From: an uncultured Bacteroidales bacterium
GTDB taxonomy: Bacteria; Bacteroidota; Bacteroidia; Bacteroidales; Paludibacteraceae
Length of the DNA: 54,327 bases
Reading direction: 5' to 3'
Assembly: GCA_902799185.1 (NCBI GenBank)
Contig: CADBZO010000008.1
Location: 1 to 54,327, forward strand
Shown: piece after piece, positions 42,474 through 49,841 of the stretch
Numbering within the stretch: the stretch's first letter is position 1
Layout: every line of letters starts with the position of its first letter
The notes under the pieces: generated by a model
The model's database searches: none
The model's input: the letters and a program-made list of their open reading frames with translations, nothing else
What the model was told of the DNA's origin: nothing
Made by a program: the position numbers and the translations under genes

Positions 42474-42563
42474 ATGCCAAACGGAAAGAAGCATAAGAGA
42501 CATAAGATGTCCACGCACAAGCGTAAAAAACGCCTGCGTAAGAATCGTCATAAGCATAAGTAA
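42474..42563 (+). CDS. Small basic protein (AURKAIP1/COX24-like), 29 residues
   Basis: Too short for most gene finders. The peptide begins MPNGKKHKRHKMSTHKRKK and is almost wholly Lys, Arg and His. It matches the tiny basic proteins labelled AURKAIP1/COX24-domain in Bacteroidetes, a domain shared with mitochondrial ribosomal protein mS38, so a ribosome-associated role is likely. The ATG follows AACACTATT without Shine-Dalgarno. It is co-transcribed with HU and followed by a strong terminator. Confidence 0.8.
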   Translation: MPNGKKHKRHKMSTHKRKKRLRKNRHKHK

Positions 42564-42580
42564 TTGACGATCGTTAGTCA

Positions 42581-42634
42581 GCTTTGTGGCGCGAGACTTG
42601 CTCAGGTGTGGGCAAGTTGCCACAAGGCTTTTTT
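42581..42634 (+). terminator. Terminator after the small basic gene
   Basis: GCTTTGTGGC pairs with GCCACAAGGC, with a second stem ACTTGC/GCAAGT inside, followed by six T. Confidence 0.9.
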
Positions 42635-42659
42635 ATTTATTTAATTATCCTTATCAAGT

Positions 42660-44612
42660 ATGAAAAGCGAATTGATTGTGGACGTACAGCCGCAGGAGAT
42701 AGCTATCGCGCTGACCGAGGACGACCGCTTGCAAGAGGTGTCGCGTGAGAAACGCAACCAGGACAATTTCGCCGTAGGGAACATCTATTACGGGCGGGTC
42801 AAGAAAGTGATGCCGGCGCTCAATGCCGTCTTCGTGGATGTAGGTTATGAGAAAGAAGCTTTTCTGCACTATTTGGATTTAGGTTCTCAGTTTCGTACGC
42901 TGCAGACGTATGTCACCAAAGCCGTTTCGGACCGCCGCCGCATCCCGCTGATGCAGAAGACGCAGCGCCAGCCCGAGGTAGGGAAAGAGGGGCAGATAGC
43001 CGATGTACTCAAGGTGGGCGATCCTATTCTGGTACAGGTCTCCAAGGAGCCGATTAACACCAAAGGCCCGCGCCTGACTGCCGAGATTTCCATAGCTGGA
43101 AGAAACATCGTACTCATCCCCTTTGCCGACGGCGTCATGGTGAGCCAAAAGATCAAACGCGAGGCGGAACGCCAGCGTCTCAAACAACTGATGCTTTCGA
43201 TCAAGCCCCAGGGCTTCGGAATCATCGTCCGTACGGTAGCGGAAGACAAGCGTGTAGCGGAACTTGACAACGAGTTGCGACTGTTGCTCGAGCGTTGGGA
43301 GCAGACTGTGAAAAGTCTCCAGCAGAAAGAGCCGGTCAGTCTCGTGAGCGAAGAGATGGGACGCACCCTCGGTATCATCCGCGATGTGCTCAGCCCCGAT
43401 TTCACGACTATCCAGATCAACGACCAGGATATCTATAATGATGTCCGTCATTATCTGGAACTCATCGCCCCCGAGAGCGCGAAGATCGTCAAGCTCTACC
43501 AGGGCACGCAACCTATCTTCGATCATTTCGACATTACCCGCCAGATGAAGACGGGGCTCGGCAGAACGGTCGGTTTTAAGCATGGTGGATATCTCATCAT
43601 CGACAAGACTGAAGCACTGTTCTCCATTGATGTCAACTCCGGCAGCAAGAAGATTTACGAGGACCAGGAGCAGAATGCGTTCCAGTTCAACATGCTGGCC
43701 GCGGATGAGTTGGTTCACCAGCTCCGTCTGCGCGATATAGGCGGCATCATCATCGTCGATTTCATCGACATGGATGACAAAGACCACCAGCAAGAGTTGT
43801 ACGACTACGTACGCAAACTCATGGAACGTGACCGCGCGAAGCATAACGTGCTCCCGCTCAGTAAGTTTGGTCTCATGCAGATCACGCGTCAGCGCGTGCG
43901 TCCGGCGGTTGAGGTGCAGGTTGAAGAGGTCTGTCCCACTTGTATGGGCAAGGGCAAGATCCAACCGTCGCTCCTTTTTACCGACCAGGTGGAAGAGGCA
44001 CTCGAGCACATGACGGAGCATCACGGACGGGGATTGAGACTGCATCTGCATCCTTTTGTCTATTCGTTCGTCAGCCGCGGATGGCTCATCTCGCTGAAGA
44101 ACCGGTGGATGCTGCGTTACGGCGTGAGGGTGATTGAGAACCAGTCACTGGGAATGCTGGAGATGCGGTTCTACGACGCGCAAGGGAAAGAGCTCAAGCA
44201 CCAACATGAGGAGCCCAAGCCCGATCCGAAGAAAGAGGTGAAGGCAGAGCAACCCAAACCGGTGGAGCAACCCAAACCGCAGCCCAAGCCGCAACCGAAA
44301 CAGGAACCGAAGCCTGCTCTACCGGCCAAACCCGAGCAGCCGAAACAGGAGCCCAAATCGGTGGAGCAGTCCAAGGCGGAGGTGAAACCCGAGCAACCGA
44401 AGCAGGAAAACAAGCCGGCTCCGAAGCCCAAGAAAAAGGCTAAGAAGGCCGCTCCGGCAGAACAACCGGCATCTGCCGAGACCCTGGCTACCCTGGTAAA
44501 TCTGGAAAATCCGGAATCTCCGGCTACTCCGGCTGCGCCCAAGAAGAAGCCTGCCCGCAGAAAGAAAAAAACAACAACCGAGAAACCTGTTGAATCCAAT
44601 GCAGAGAAGTAA
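42660..44612 (+). CDS. rng: Ribonuclease E/G
   Basis: 650 residues. N-terminal S1-like RNA-binding region (GNIYYGRVKKVMPALNAVFV, about 36-55), the RNase E/G catalytic domain with the Mg-binding aspartates in FSIDVNSGS (about 322) and IVDFIDMDD (about 365), and the zinc-link CPTCMGKG (about 426). Residues after about 520 form a low-complexity tail of Lys, Pro, Gln and Glu repeats (KPEQPKQEPK type), not present in most RNase G proteins and comparable only in position to the unstructured degradosome scaffold of RNase E. It processes rRNA and mRNA. Possible start at 42660 (MKSELIVDVQPQE). Confidence 0.92.
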   Translation: MKSELIVDVQPQEIAIALTEDDRLQEVSREKRNQDNFAVGNIYYGRVKKVMPALNAVFVDVGYEKEAFLHYLDLGSQFRTLQTYVTKAVSDRRRIPLMQKTQRQPEVGKEGQIADVLKVGDPILVQVSKEPINTKGPRLTAEISIAGRNIVLIPFADGVMVSQKIKREAERQRLKQLMLSIKPQGFGIIVRTVAEDKRVAELDNELRLLLERWEQTVKSLQQKEPVSLVSEEMGRTLGIIRDVLSPDFTTIQINDQDIYNDVRHYLELIAPESAKIVKLYQGTQPIFDHFDITRQMKTGLGRTVGFKHGGYLIIDKTEALFSIDVNSGSKKIYEDQEQNAFQFNMLAADELVHQLRLRDIGGIIIVDFIDMDDKDHQQELYDYVRKLMERDRAKHNVLPLSKFGLMQITRQRVRPAVEVQVEEVCPTCMGKGKIQPSLLFTDQVEEALEHMTEHHGRGLRLHLHPFVYSFVSRGWLISLKNRWMLRYGVRVIENQSLGMLEMRFYDAQGKELKHQHEEPKPDPKKEVKAEQPKPVEQPKPQPKPQPKQEPKPALPAKPEQPKQEPKSVEQSKAEVKPEQPKQENKPAPKPKKKAKKAAPAEQPASAETLATLVNLENPESPATPAAPKKKPARRKKKTTTEKPVESNAEK

Positions 44613-44617
44613 AAAAG

Positions 44618-44645
44618 AAGCCCGCAGAGTAAGTTCTGCGGGCTT
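44618..44645. terminator. Terminator after RNase E/G
   Basis: AAGCCCGCAGA and TCTGCGGGCTT with a 6-nt loop, preceded by A-run and followed by T-rich sequence; it can also end the minus-strand operon. Confidence 0.9.
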
Positions 44646-44651
44646 TCTCTT

Positions 44652-44665
44652 TCACCTTTCACCTT
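44652..44665. repeat. 7-nt array TCACCTT x2 at the end of the minus-strand operon
   Basis: Two TCACCTT units, the first supplying the TGA stop (44652-44654) of the 44652 gene, with degenerate units on either side. The unit is identical to that at 18410-18437. Confidence 0.75.
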
Positions 44666-45143
44666 CTTCCTCTTCAATGCTGGCGCCGGGAATGTATTTC
44701 TTGAGTGCCCGCGCCACACCTGTGGTCCAGTTGTTGATAGACTCGCTGTCCATCTGCAGACCGCTGATCATCTTCACCACCTGGTCAATCGGCATTCCAT
44801 AACGGAGCACGCCGGAGATGAGTTTGGCATAGTTCCAGAACTCTTTGTCGAATTTGTAACTCAGTCCTTCTACCGTGGTCTTGAACCCGCGGGTGTTGAC
44901 AAACTGGAAGTCATAACGGTGCGTCCCGTCTTCCTGGGTGACTTTGATGATCTTGCCTTTCGTCACGGATTTGGGCAGCGCGATACCCATCTCGTCGTCC
45001 GCCAGGCCCGTGAAGATCTCGTACGGATGTCCGTCACGCAGACCGACGAAAGCGATCCATTTGTCTTTTTGCACTTGAAAGCGAACGACATCGCATTCCA
45101 GTTCTGCCGGCCGTTTCAACGGGGTAGTATTGTCTGTTTCCAT
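44652..45143 (-). CDS. Orphan C-terminal domain of B12-dependent ribonucleotide reductase (NrdJ-like)
   Basis: 163 residues. The segments KWIAFVGLRDGHPYEIFTGL, KGKIIKVTQEDGTHRYDFQF, FWNYAKLISGVLRYGMPIDQ and ESINNWTTGVARALKKYI match the C-terminal region of class II ribonucleotide reductases of Bacteroidetes, which are normally about 840 residues. The catalytic barrel and the final zinc/cysteine tail are both absent. The gene upstream is an unrelated thioesterase, so it is not the remnant of a neighbouring full gene. It could be a regulatory or dimerisation fragment, or a relic. It is the last gene of the operon. Confidence 0.7.
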   Translation of the reverse strand: METDNTTPLKRPAELECDVVRFQVQKDKWIAFVGLRDGHPYEIFTGLADDEMGIALPKSVTKGKIIKVTQEDGTHRYDFQFVNTRGFKTTVEGLSYKFDKEFWNYAKLISGVLRYGMPIDQVVKMISGLQMDSESINNWTTGVARALKKYIPGASIEEEEGER

Positions 45144-45161
45144 AATCTTGAATCTTTTTCT

Positions 45162-45178
45162 CCTCCCTTGAGGGGAGG
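45162..45178. repeat. GC-rich palindrome between two operon genes
   Basis: CCTCCC, loop TTGAG, GGGAGG, followed by TCGGGTGGGG. It forms the 45-bp spacer between the thioesterase and the ribonucleotide-reductase-domain genes. Intergenic member of the family that is also inserted in fbp and the M20 gene. Confidence 0.75.
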
Positions 45179-45188
45179 TCGGGTGGGG

Positions 45189-45938
45189 TTATTGAATAGT
45201 TATCTTTGCAGAGCAGGAAGTCTCTCCGTGACTGTTCTTCTGCTGGTACTGTACGCCGTCCGGCGCAACGAGGTAGAGCGTCTGCAACTCCTCGCCGAGC
45301 ATCGCCTCTTTCTGGTAGTTGATGTCGAGGCGCACTTTCTTGCCGTAATAGTCGGGTAGGTAAGCGTCCGTCATTGCCTGCAGGTAGCGGCAGGAGTTGC
45401 AATGCCCGTTGTAGTCGATATCCGAATACACGACTTTGTGCGCCACGCAGCCCGTCGGCTCGGGGATAGTTGTCATGCGTACGCGGCTCATCTCAATCAC
45501 CTCGCCGTCCACGCAATCCTCGAACATCGGGTCGTCGAAGATATTGACGATCTCGCGTTTCTCCATGTCCAGCACCGCCCAGACACTCTTGCATTGCCCG
45601 ATTAATATCCATTCTTCCTCTTTCGACTTTTGACTTTCGACTTTTGACTCCTTCGCATATATCCTGAAATTACGGGTGCTCAGCATATGTGCATTGCTCT
45701 CGATCCAGGTCTCGAACCGCACTCTTTGGCAGTGTGTGGGCAGTTCGTACATCTCTACGCTCAGCCGCGTCAGAATCCATGTCAGTCCGCGCGGATGAAG
45801 CGCCGCAATGCCGAATCCCAACTCGTCTGCTACCGTCCCTGCTACCTCCAGCAGGTAATTCTCCAGGTTGAACAGCCGCAACTTCTTCTCGCCATCCACC
45901 TCCTGGTACTTAATCTCGTATTCGTAATTATATTTCAT
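45189..45938 (-). CDS. Acyl-ACP thioesterase (paralogue 1)
   Basis: 249 residues with two hot-dog folds. N-terminal VDGEKKLRLFNLENYLLEVA and GLTWILTRLSVEMYELPTHC; C-terminal KVVYSDIDYNGHCNSCRYLQ, the motif of the second hot-dog domain. It releases fatty acids from acyl carrier protein; chain length unknown. A 7-nt array encodes residues about 97-106 (Ser-Lys-Val-Glu-Ser). Its start codon lies in the repeat array 45935-45962. Confidence 0.87.
   Translation of the reverse strand: MKYNYEYEIKYQEVDGEKKLRLFNLENYLLEVAGTVADELGFGIAALHPRGLTWILTRLSVEMYELPTHCQRVRFETWIESNAHMLSTRNFRIYAKESKVESQKSKEEEWILIGQCKSVWAVLDMEKREIVNIFDDPMFEDCVDGEVIEMSRVRMTTIPEPTGCVAHKVVYSDIDYNGHCNSCRYLQAMTDAYLPDYYGKKVRLDINYQKEAMLGEELQTLYLVAPDGVQYQQKNSHGETSCSAKITIQ
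45623..45650. repeat. 7-nt array inside thioesterase gene 1 (4 units)
   Basis: TCGACTT, TTGACTT, TCGACTT, TTGACTC in register. The encoded Glu-Ser-Lys-Val-Glu-Ser-Gln-Lys-Ser-Lys run is nearly identical to that in the glycosyltransferase at 38860. Confidence 0.85.
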
Positions 45939-45962
45939 CTTTCATCTTTCACCTTTCACCTT
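45935..45962. repeat. 7-nt array at the S9 peptidase / thioesterase junction
   Basis: TCATCTT x2 and TCACCTT x2. On the minus strand it holds both the TGA stop of the S9 peptidase gene (45956-45958) and the ATG of the thioesterase gene (45936-45938), so the whole junction is repeat. Confidence 0.9.
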
Positions 45963-48118
45963 TCTTTCAACCAGCGGTCCAGCCATCCGCGGAACTCTCT
46001 TTGCCAGAGGATGCCGTTCTGGGGCTTGAGCACCCAGTGGTTCTCGTCGGGGAAGATGAGCAGTTCCGCCGGCACGCCGCGCATCTTCGCTGCGTCGAAT
46101 GCCGCCATAGCCTGGTTGGCTAAGATGCGGTAGTCTTTCTCGCCGTGGATGCAGAGTATCGGGGTGTCCCATTTGTCCACAAACTTATGGGGGCTGTTGG
46201 CGAACGTGCGCTGTGCTGTCTTGTTGTCTTTGTCCCAGTATGCGCCGCCCATATCCCAGTTGGCGAACCATTTCTCTTCGGTCTCCAGATACTGCATCTC
46301 TAAGTTGAAGATACCGTCGTGGGCGATGAACGCTTTGAACCGTCCGTCGTGGTGACCGGCAATCCAATAGACGCTGAAGCCGCCGAAGGAGGCGCCTACA
46401 CAGCCCAGATGGTCTTTGTCCACATAGGGCTCGGTGCAGAACTCGTCGATGGCAGTGAAATAATCCTTCATGCACTGGCCTCCGTAGTCGCCGGAGATTT
46501 GTTCGTTCCACGCCATGCCGAAGCCCGGCAGTCCGCGGCGGTTAGGTGCTACAATGATATAATCGCCGGCACTCATCATCATGAAGTTCCACCGGAACGA
46601 CCAGAACTGGCTTACGGGGCTTTGCGGACCTCCCTCGCAATAGAGGATCGTCGGGTATTTCTTTGACGGGTCGAAATGCGGCGGGTAGATGATCCATGTC
46701 AGCATATCTTTTCCGTCGGTCGTCTTCTGCCATCTCGGCTCCACCGTGGAGCGTTCTATCTGCTTGTAGATATTGTCGTTCTCGCTTGTGAGTTTGTCCA
46801 ACAGTTGGTTGTAGGTGTCAAACGGCTGGTCGTACCACACCTCAGTATGGGCGTAATCGCCGTTGTCCTTGTGCAGCCACTCGCCGACATCCATGCGGTA
46901 TATCTCGTTCGCCTGACGCATGGAGTGGCCTAATACAAAGGCATAATGGTCGCTCACGTCTCCCAACCCCAGGTCGAACTGCCCTTCCGTCAGACGGCTG
47001 ACATAACCGTTGAGGTTCACATGGTAGAGTTGTACGGTAGCGTGCCAGCAGGCGGTGAATAGCAGCGAACTGTCGTTATACCAGGCGTACTCATCCACAT
47101 TCGTGTCCATCGTACGGCTGAGGAAACGTTTTTCGCCGGTCTTGAGGTTCATCACCATGAGGCGGTTCTCGTCGCTCTCATAGCCGTCGCGCTCCATGGA
47201 CTGCCAGGCTATCCACTCGCCGGAAGGCGAATAAGAGGGGTTGGTGTCGTAGCCTCCGTTCGGAGCAGTGATGTTCTTATGTGTGCGGGTGCGTAAGTCA
47301 TAGAGGTAAATGTCGCTGTTGGTGGAAACGGCGTAGTCGAGACCTGTCTTCTTGCGACAGGTATAGGCTATTTCCTCATTGTTCGGATTCCATGCCAATT
47401 GCTCTACACCGCCGAACGGTTTCATCGGGCACTCAAATGCTGTGCCATCCAGGATATTTACATATCCGCCAATCTTGGCGGATTTGATGCGCTCGCCTTC
47501 GCCGTAATACTCGGTCAGCAGATCGCATACAAACGGCTGCGGAGCGGTTTCGGTCCACTCGTCCCAGTGTTTGTACATCAGGTCCTCATGCATATGACCC
47601 GTAGCCAAAGGCAGATCGGGGTATTTGTCTGCAGTGGTAGGAATGGTCTTCACCTGTTTGATGAGGATGACCTTGTCGCGCATCGGCGAGAGCAAGAAGC
47701 CCTCTACATCCTCGGCACCCACAACTTCTACCTCCTCTTTGTCACGGCGTAGATACAGCTTGCCTCCTTTGAGGTATGCCAAGCAACCGCTGTTGCCGAA
47801 CCAGGCCGGCTCGGAGCCCACGAACTCATCCTCTACCGCCATGTTCTCAAAGGGGTTGCAGATACGGATCCAAGTAGTGCTTCTATTCTCCGCTACGGAG
47901 TAGTAACTCACGGTATAGGCCAGCAGACCGGTCTCGATATCGCTCTTCACGCTACCGATACGTCCCATTGCCCAGAGTCCTTCGGGTGTCAGCCGTCCGC
48001 CTTCAATCGTGATCTGAGGCTTCGTAACCGGTGCTTTGAAAGTGTCAGTGTCCTCTTTTGCGCAACTCGCGCCAAGTATTGTCACGGCTGCCATAATAAA
48101 TATCTTCCAGTTTTTCAT
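45956..48118 (-). CDS. S9 family prolyl-oligopeptidase-like lipoprotein
   Basis: 720 residues. A lipoprotein signal (lipobox ILGASC, about 14-19) suggests attachment to the envelope. An N-terminal beta-propeller is followed by an alpha/beta-hydrolase domain with the nucleophile in GASFGGFSVYW (Ser about residue 577), the Asp in HGEKDYRI and the His in ENHWV near the C-terminus. It resembles dipeptidyl aminopeptidases/acylaminoacyl peptidases. Substrate unknown. Confidence 0.9.
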   Translation of the reverse strand: MKNWKIFIMAAVTILGASCAKEDTDTFKAPVTKPQITIEGGRLTPEGLWAMGRIGSVKSDIETGLLAYTVSYYSVAENRSTTWIRICNPFENMAVEDEFVGSEPAWFGNSGCLAYLKGGKLYLRRDKEEVEVVGAEDVEGFLLSPMRDKVILIKQVKTIPTTADKYPDLPLATGHMHEDLMYKHWDEWTETAPQPFVCDLLTEYYGEGERIKSAKIGGYVNILDGTAFECPMKPFGGVEQLAWNPNNEEIAYTCRKKTGLDYAVSTNSDIYLYDLRTRTHKNITAPNGGYDTNPSYSPSGEWIAWQSMERDGYESDENRLMVMNLKTGEKRFLSRTMDTNVDEYAWYNDSSLLFTACWHATVQLYHVNLNGYVSRLTEGQFDLGLGDVSDHYAFVLGHSMRQANEIYRMDVGEWLHKDNGDYAHTEVWYDQPFDTYNQLLDKLTSENDNIYKQIERSTVEPRWQKTTDGKDMLTWIIYPPHFDPSKKYPTILYCEGGPQSPVSQFWSFRWNFMMMSAGDYIIVAPNRRGLPGFGMAWNEQISGDYGGQCMKDYFTAIDEFCTEPYVDKDHLGCVGASFGGFSVYWIAGHHDGRFKAFIAHDGIFNLEMQYLETEEKWFANWDMGGAYWDKDNKTAQRTFANSPHKFVDKWDTPILCIHGEKDYRILANQAMAAFDAAKMRGVPAELLIFPDENHWVLKPQNGILWQREFRGWLDRWLKER

Positions 48119-48124
48119 TTAATG

Positions 48125-48145
48125 TCAAATTTCAAATCTCAATTA
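48125..48145. repeat. 7-nt array TCAAATT at the SDR / S9 peptidase junction
   Basis: TCAAATT, TCAAATC, TCAATTA. The last unit carries the TAA stop of the SDR gene (48143-48145). The gap between the two genes is only 24 bp. Confidence 0.8.
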
Positions 48146-48916
48146 CACGCACGTATATCCGCCGTCCACGGGCAGAGCCACGCCGGTCACGTACCGCGAA
48201 GCGTCTGCGGCGAGGAAACAAACGGCGCTGTCCAATTCGCCCTCGTGGCCGTACCGCTCCATCGGGATGACGGTCTTGGCATAGTTGGCGAAATAGTCGG
48301 ACTCGAGTGTCTCTTTGGTCAGCGGGGTGATGAAATAGCCCGGGCAGATAGCATTGACGGTGATGCCGTACTTGCCCCATTCGGCAGCGAGGGCACGGGT
48401 CATGTTCACTACGCCGCCTTTGGCAGCGTGGTACGGCGAAGCGGGCGCAATCTTATTGCCCACCAGACCGTACATGGAGGCGATATTGATGATGCGTCCG
48501 TACTTATTCGGGATCATGGTCTTTTTGGCTACGGCGCGCGCTACGCGGAACGAACCGAAGAGGTCGATCTGCATCTCGTTCTCAAACTGAGCATCGGTGA
48601 TATCCTCCGCGGGAGCTACGGCACCCGTACCGGCGTTGTTCACCACGATGTCAATGCGTCCGAAATGCGCAATCGCCTCGTCCACCATTTTCTCTACCGC
48701 TTCGGTGTTAGTGATGTCGCATTGAATCGGTAGCACCTCTACGCCGAATGTTTTCTCGATCTCGTTTTTCACTTCTACGAGTTTCTCGTATCGGCGGGCG
48801 ATGATGACGAGTTTGCTACCTTTGGCAGCGAGGGCTTCCGCCATCTGCACGCCTAATCCTCCGGAGCAGCCGGTCACGAGAGCAACCCGCCCGCTCAAAT
48901 CAAAAATGTCTGTCAT
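48143..48916 (-). CDS. Short-chain dehydrogenase/reductase
   Basis: 257 residues from ATG 48916 (MTDIFDLSGRVALVTG); an upstream ATG at 48934 is possible but adds little. Cofactor motif TGCSGGLG, NNAG, and the catalytic YHAAK (Tyr about residue 159) are present, and GGYTCV ends the protein. It resembles gluconate 5-dehydrogenase or 3-oxoacyl-ACP reductase types; the substrate cannot be fixed. Between two thioesterase genes it may act on lipids, but that is inference. Confidence 0.85.
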   Translation of the reverse strand: MTDIFDLSGRVALVTGCSGGLGVQMAEALAAKGSKLVIIARRYEKLVEVKNEIEKTFGVEVLPIQCDITNTEAVEKMVDEAIAHFGRIDIVVNNAGTGAVAPAEDITDAQFENEMQIDLFGSFRVARAVAKKTMIPNKYGRIINIASMYGLVGNKIAPASPYHAAKGGVVNMTRALAAEWGKYGITVNAICPGYFITPLTKETLESDYFANYAKTVIPMERYGHEGELDSAVCFLAADASRYVTGVALPVDGGYTCV

Positions 48917-48930
48917 ATTATTTATAAGTT

Positions 48931-48972
48931 TCAAATTTCAAATGTCAAATGTCAAATCTCAGATGTCAAATC
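48931..48972. repeat. 7-nt array TCAAATG at the thioesterase 2 / SDR junction
   Basis: Six units: TCAAATT, TCAAATG x2, TCAAATC, TCAGATG, TCAAATC. The last unit supplies the TGA stop (48966-48968) of the thioesterase gene. Confidence 0.9.
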
Positions 48973-49745
48973 CTGCACGCTATATCTGCCACATCGGGCT
49001 CAGCGCCGCGGGGTACCCATTCCGAGTATATCTCCGCCACCGCTTTTCCTTCCCGGTTGGCTATAGAATGGACATACACTCCCGACTCGAACGCATATAC
49101 GCTGCACGTCAGTATATCATTCAGGAACGTCTCGTGCAGCCAATGGATAGCAAAACTCCGTATGGCAAAGGCGTTCATGAACTGCTCGTTGGCGGTCTGC
49201 ATGGCAATGGACAGGTAGGTGCGGTTATTCACATGGCCGTTGAAATCCAGGTTGATGGGGTTCACGCGATGCTCTATCTGCTGTTCCAGCGTCCCTCCGG
49301 TGGGGAACCGGTGTTTCTTATGCCCATCGGTGGTGAATTGAGGAAGAGCGGTCATCATTGGAGCCAAGGGGGTGTTCGGCGCTAACCGGTGGGCTACAGT
49401 GTCCAACAGCGTCCATACGCCGTAGCCGTGAGCCACTTCTCTGCCGCCTGCTTTGGTTATCCGGAACTCGGCATACACACGCAGTGCACTGATTTCGCTG
49501 TTCCATACCGTCACCTCGATGTCGTCGCCCCAATAGGCGGTTTCCCCGGTGGTCCAGGCGTTGAACTCGGAAATAACCCACATCAGGTTCTTTTTCACGA
49601 TGTCGAATGCCGCCAGATGCAGGCACCCCATATACCGCGCCCAGCAGTCCTGATAGTACAGCAGGACAGCGCTGGGCGTCATCCTGTATCCGGTGTCCAT
49701 ATCTGCCGCCGTAATACTGTATTGATGCGAATATTGTTCTATCAT
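48966..49745 (-). CDS. Acyl-ACP thioesterase (paralogue 2)
   Basis: 259 residues from ATG 49745 (MIEQYSHQYSITAADMD); the longer ORF to 50351 crosses the promoter and the opposite gene. Two hot-dog halves: LLYYQDCWARYMGCLHL and LMWVISEFNAW, then NPINLDFNGHVNNRTYLS (about residue 185), where the N-x-H-x-N pattern is typical of plant/bacterial acyl-ACP thioesterases. First gene of the five-gene minus-strand operon. Distant paralogue of the 45189 gene. Confidence 0.88.
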   Translation of the reverse strand: MIEQYSHQYSITAADMDTGYRMTPSAVLLYYQDCWARYMGCLHLAAFDIVKKNLMWVISEFNAWTTGETAYWGDDIEVTVWNSEISALRVYAEFRITKAGGREVAHGYGVWTLLDTVAHRLAPNTPLAPMMTALPQFTTDGHKKHRFPTGGTLEQQIEHRVNPINLDFNGHVNNRTYLSIAMQTANEQFMNAFAIRSFAIHWLHETFLNDILTCSVYAFESGVYVHSIANREGKAVAEIYSEWVPRGAEPDVADIACRI

Positions 49746-49772
49746 AAACACTCTTTTTGGGAAAATTTCGTG

Positions 49773-49804
49773 CAAAGGTACGAAAAAATTTGCATATATG
49801 CAAA
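49773..49804 (-). promoter_or_regulatory. Promoter of the five-gene operon (shares its -33 with the opposite promoter)
   Basis: Minus strand: TTTGCATATATG (-33, from 49804) and TACCTTTG (-7, 49780-49773), 24-nt spacing. Confidence 0.85.
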
Positions 49805-49820
49805 AAAAGCAGTAATTTTG
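49789..49820 (+). promoter_or_regulatory. Promoter of the beta-CASP gene
   Basis: TTTGCATATATG (49789-49800), A-tract, TAATTTTG (49813-49820), 24-nt spacing. The -33 element is the perfect palindrome TTTGCATATATGCAAA (49789-49804), used by both promoters. Confidence 0.85.
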
Positions 49821-49841
49821 TAGCGTAAAATCGTTCAACTC

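Noticed and set aside
42879-44051. 390-codon ORF opposite RNase E/G
   Set aside because: Antisense shadow of the catalytic domain.
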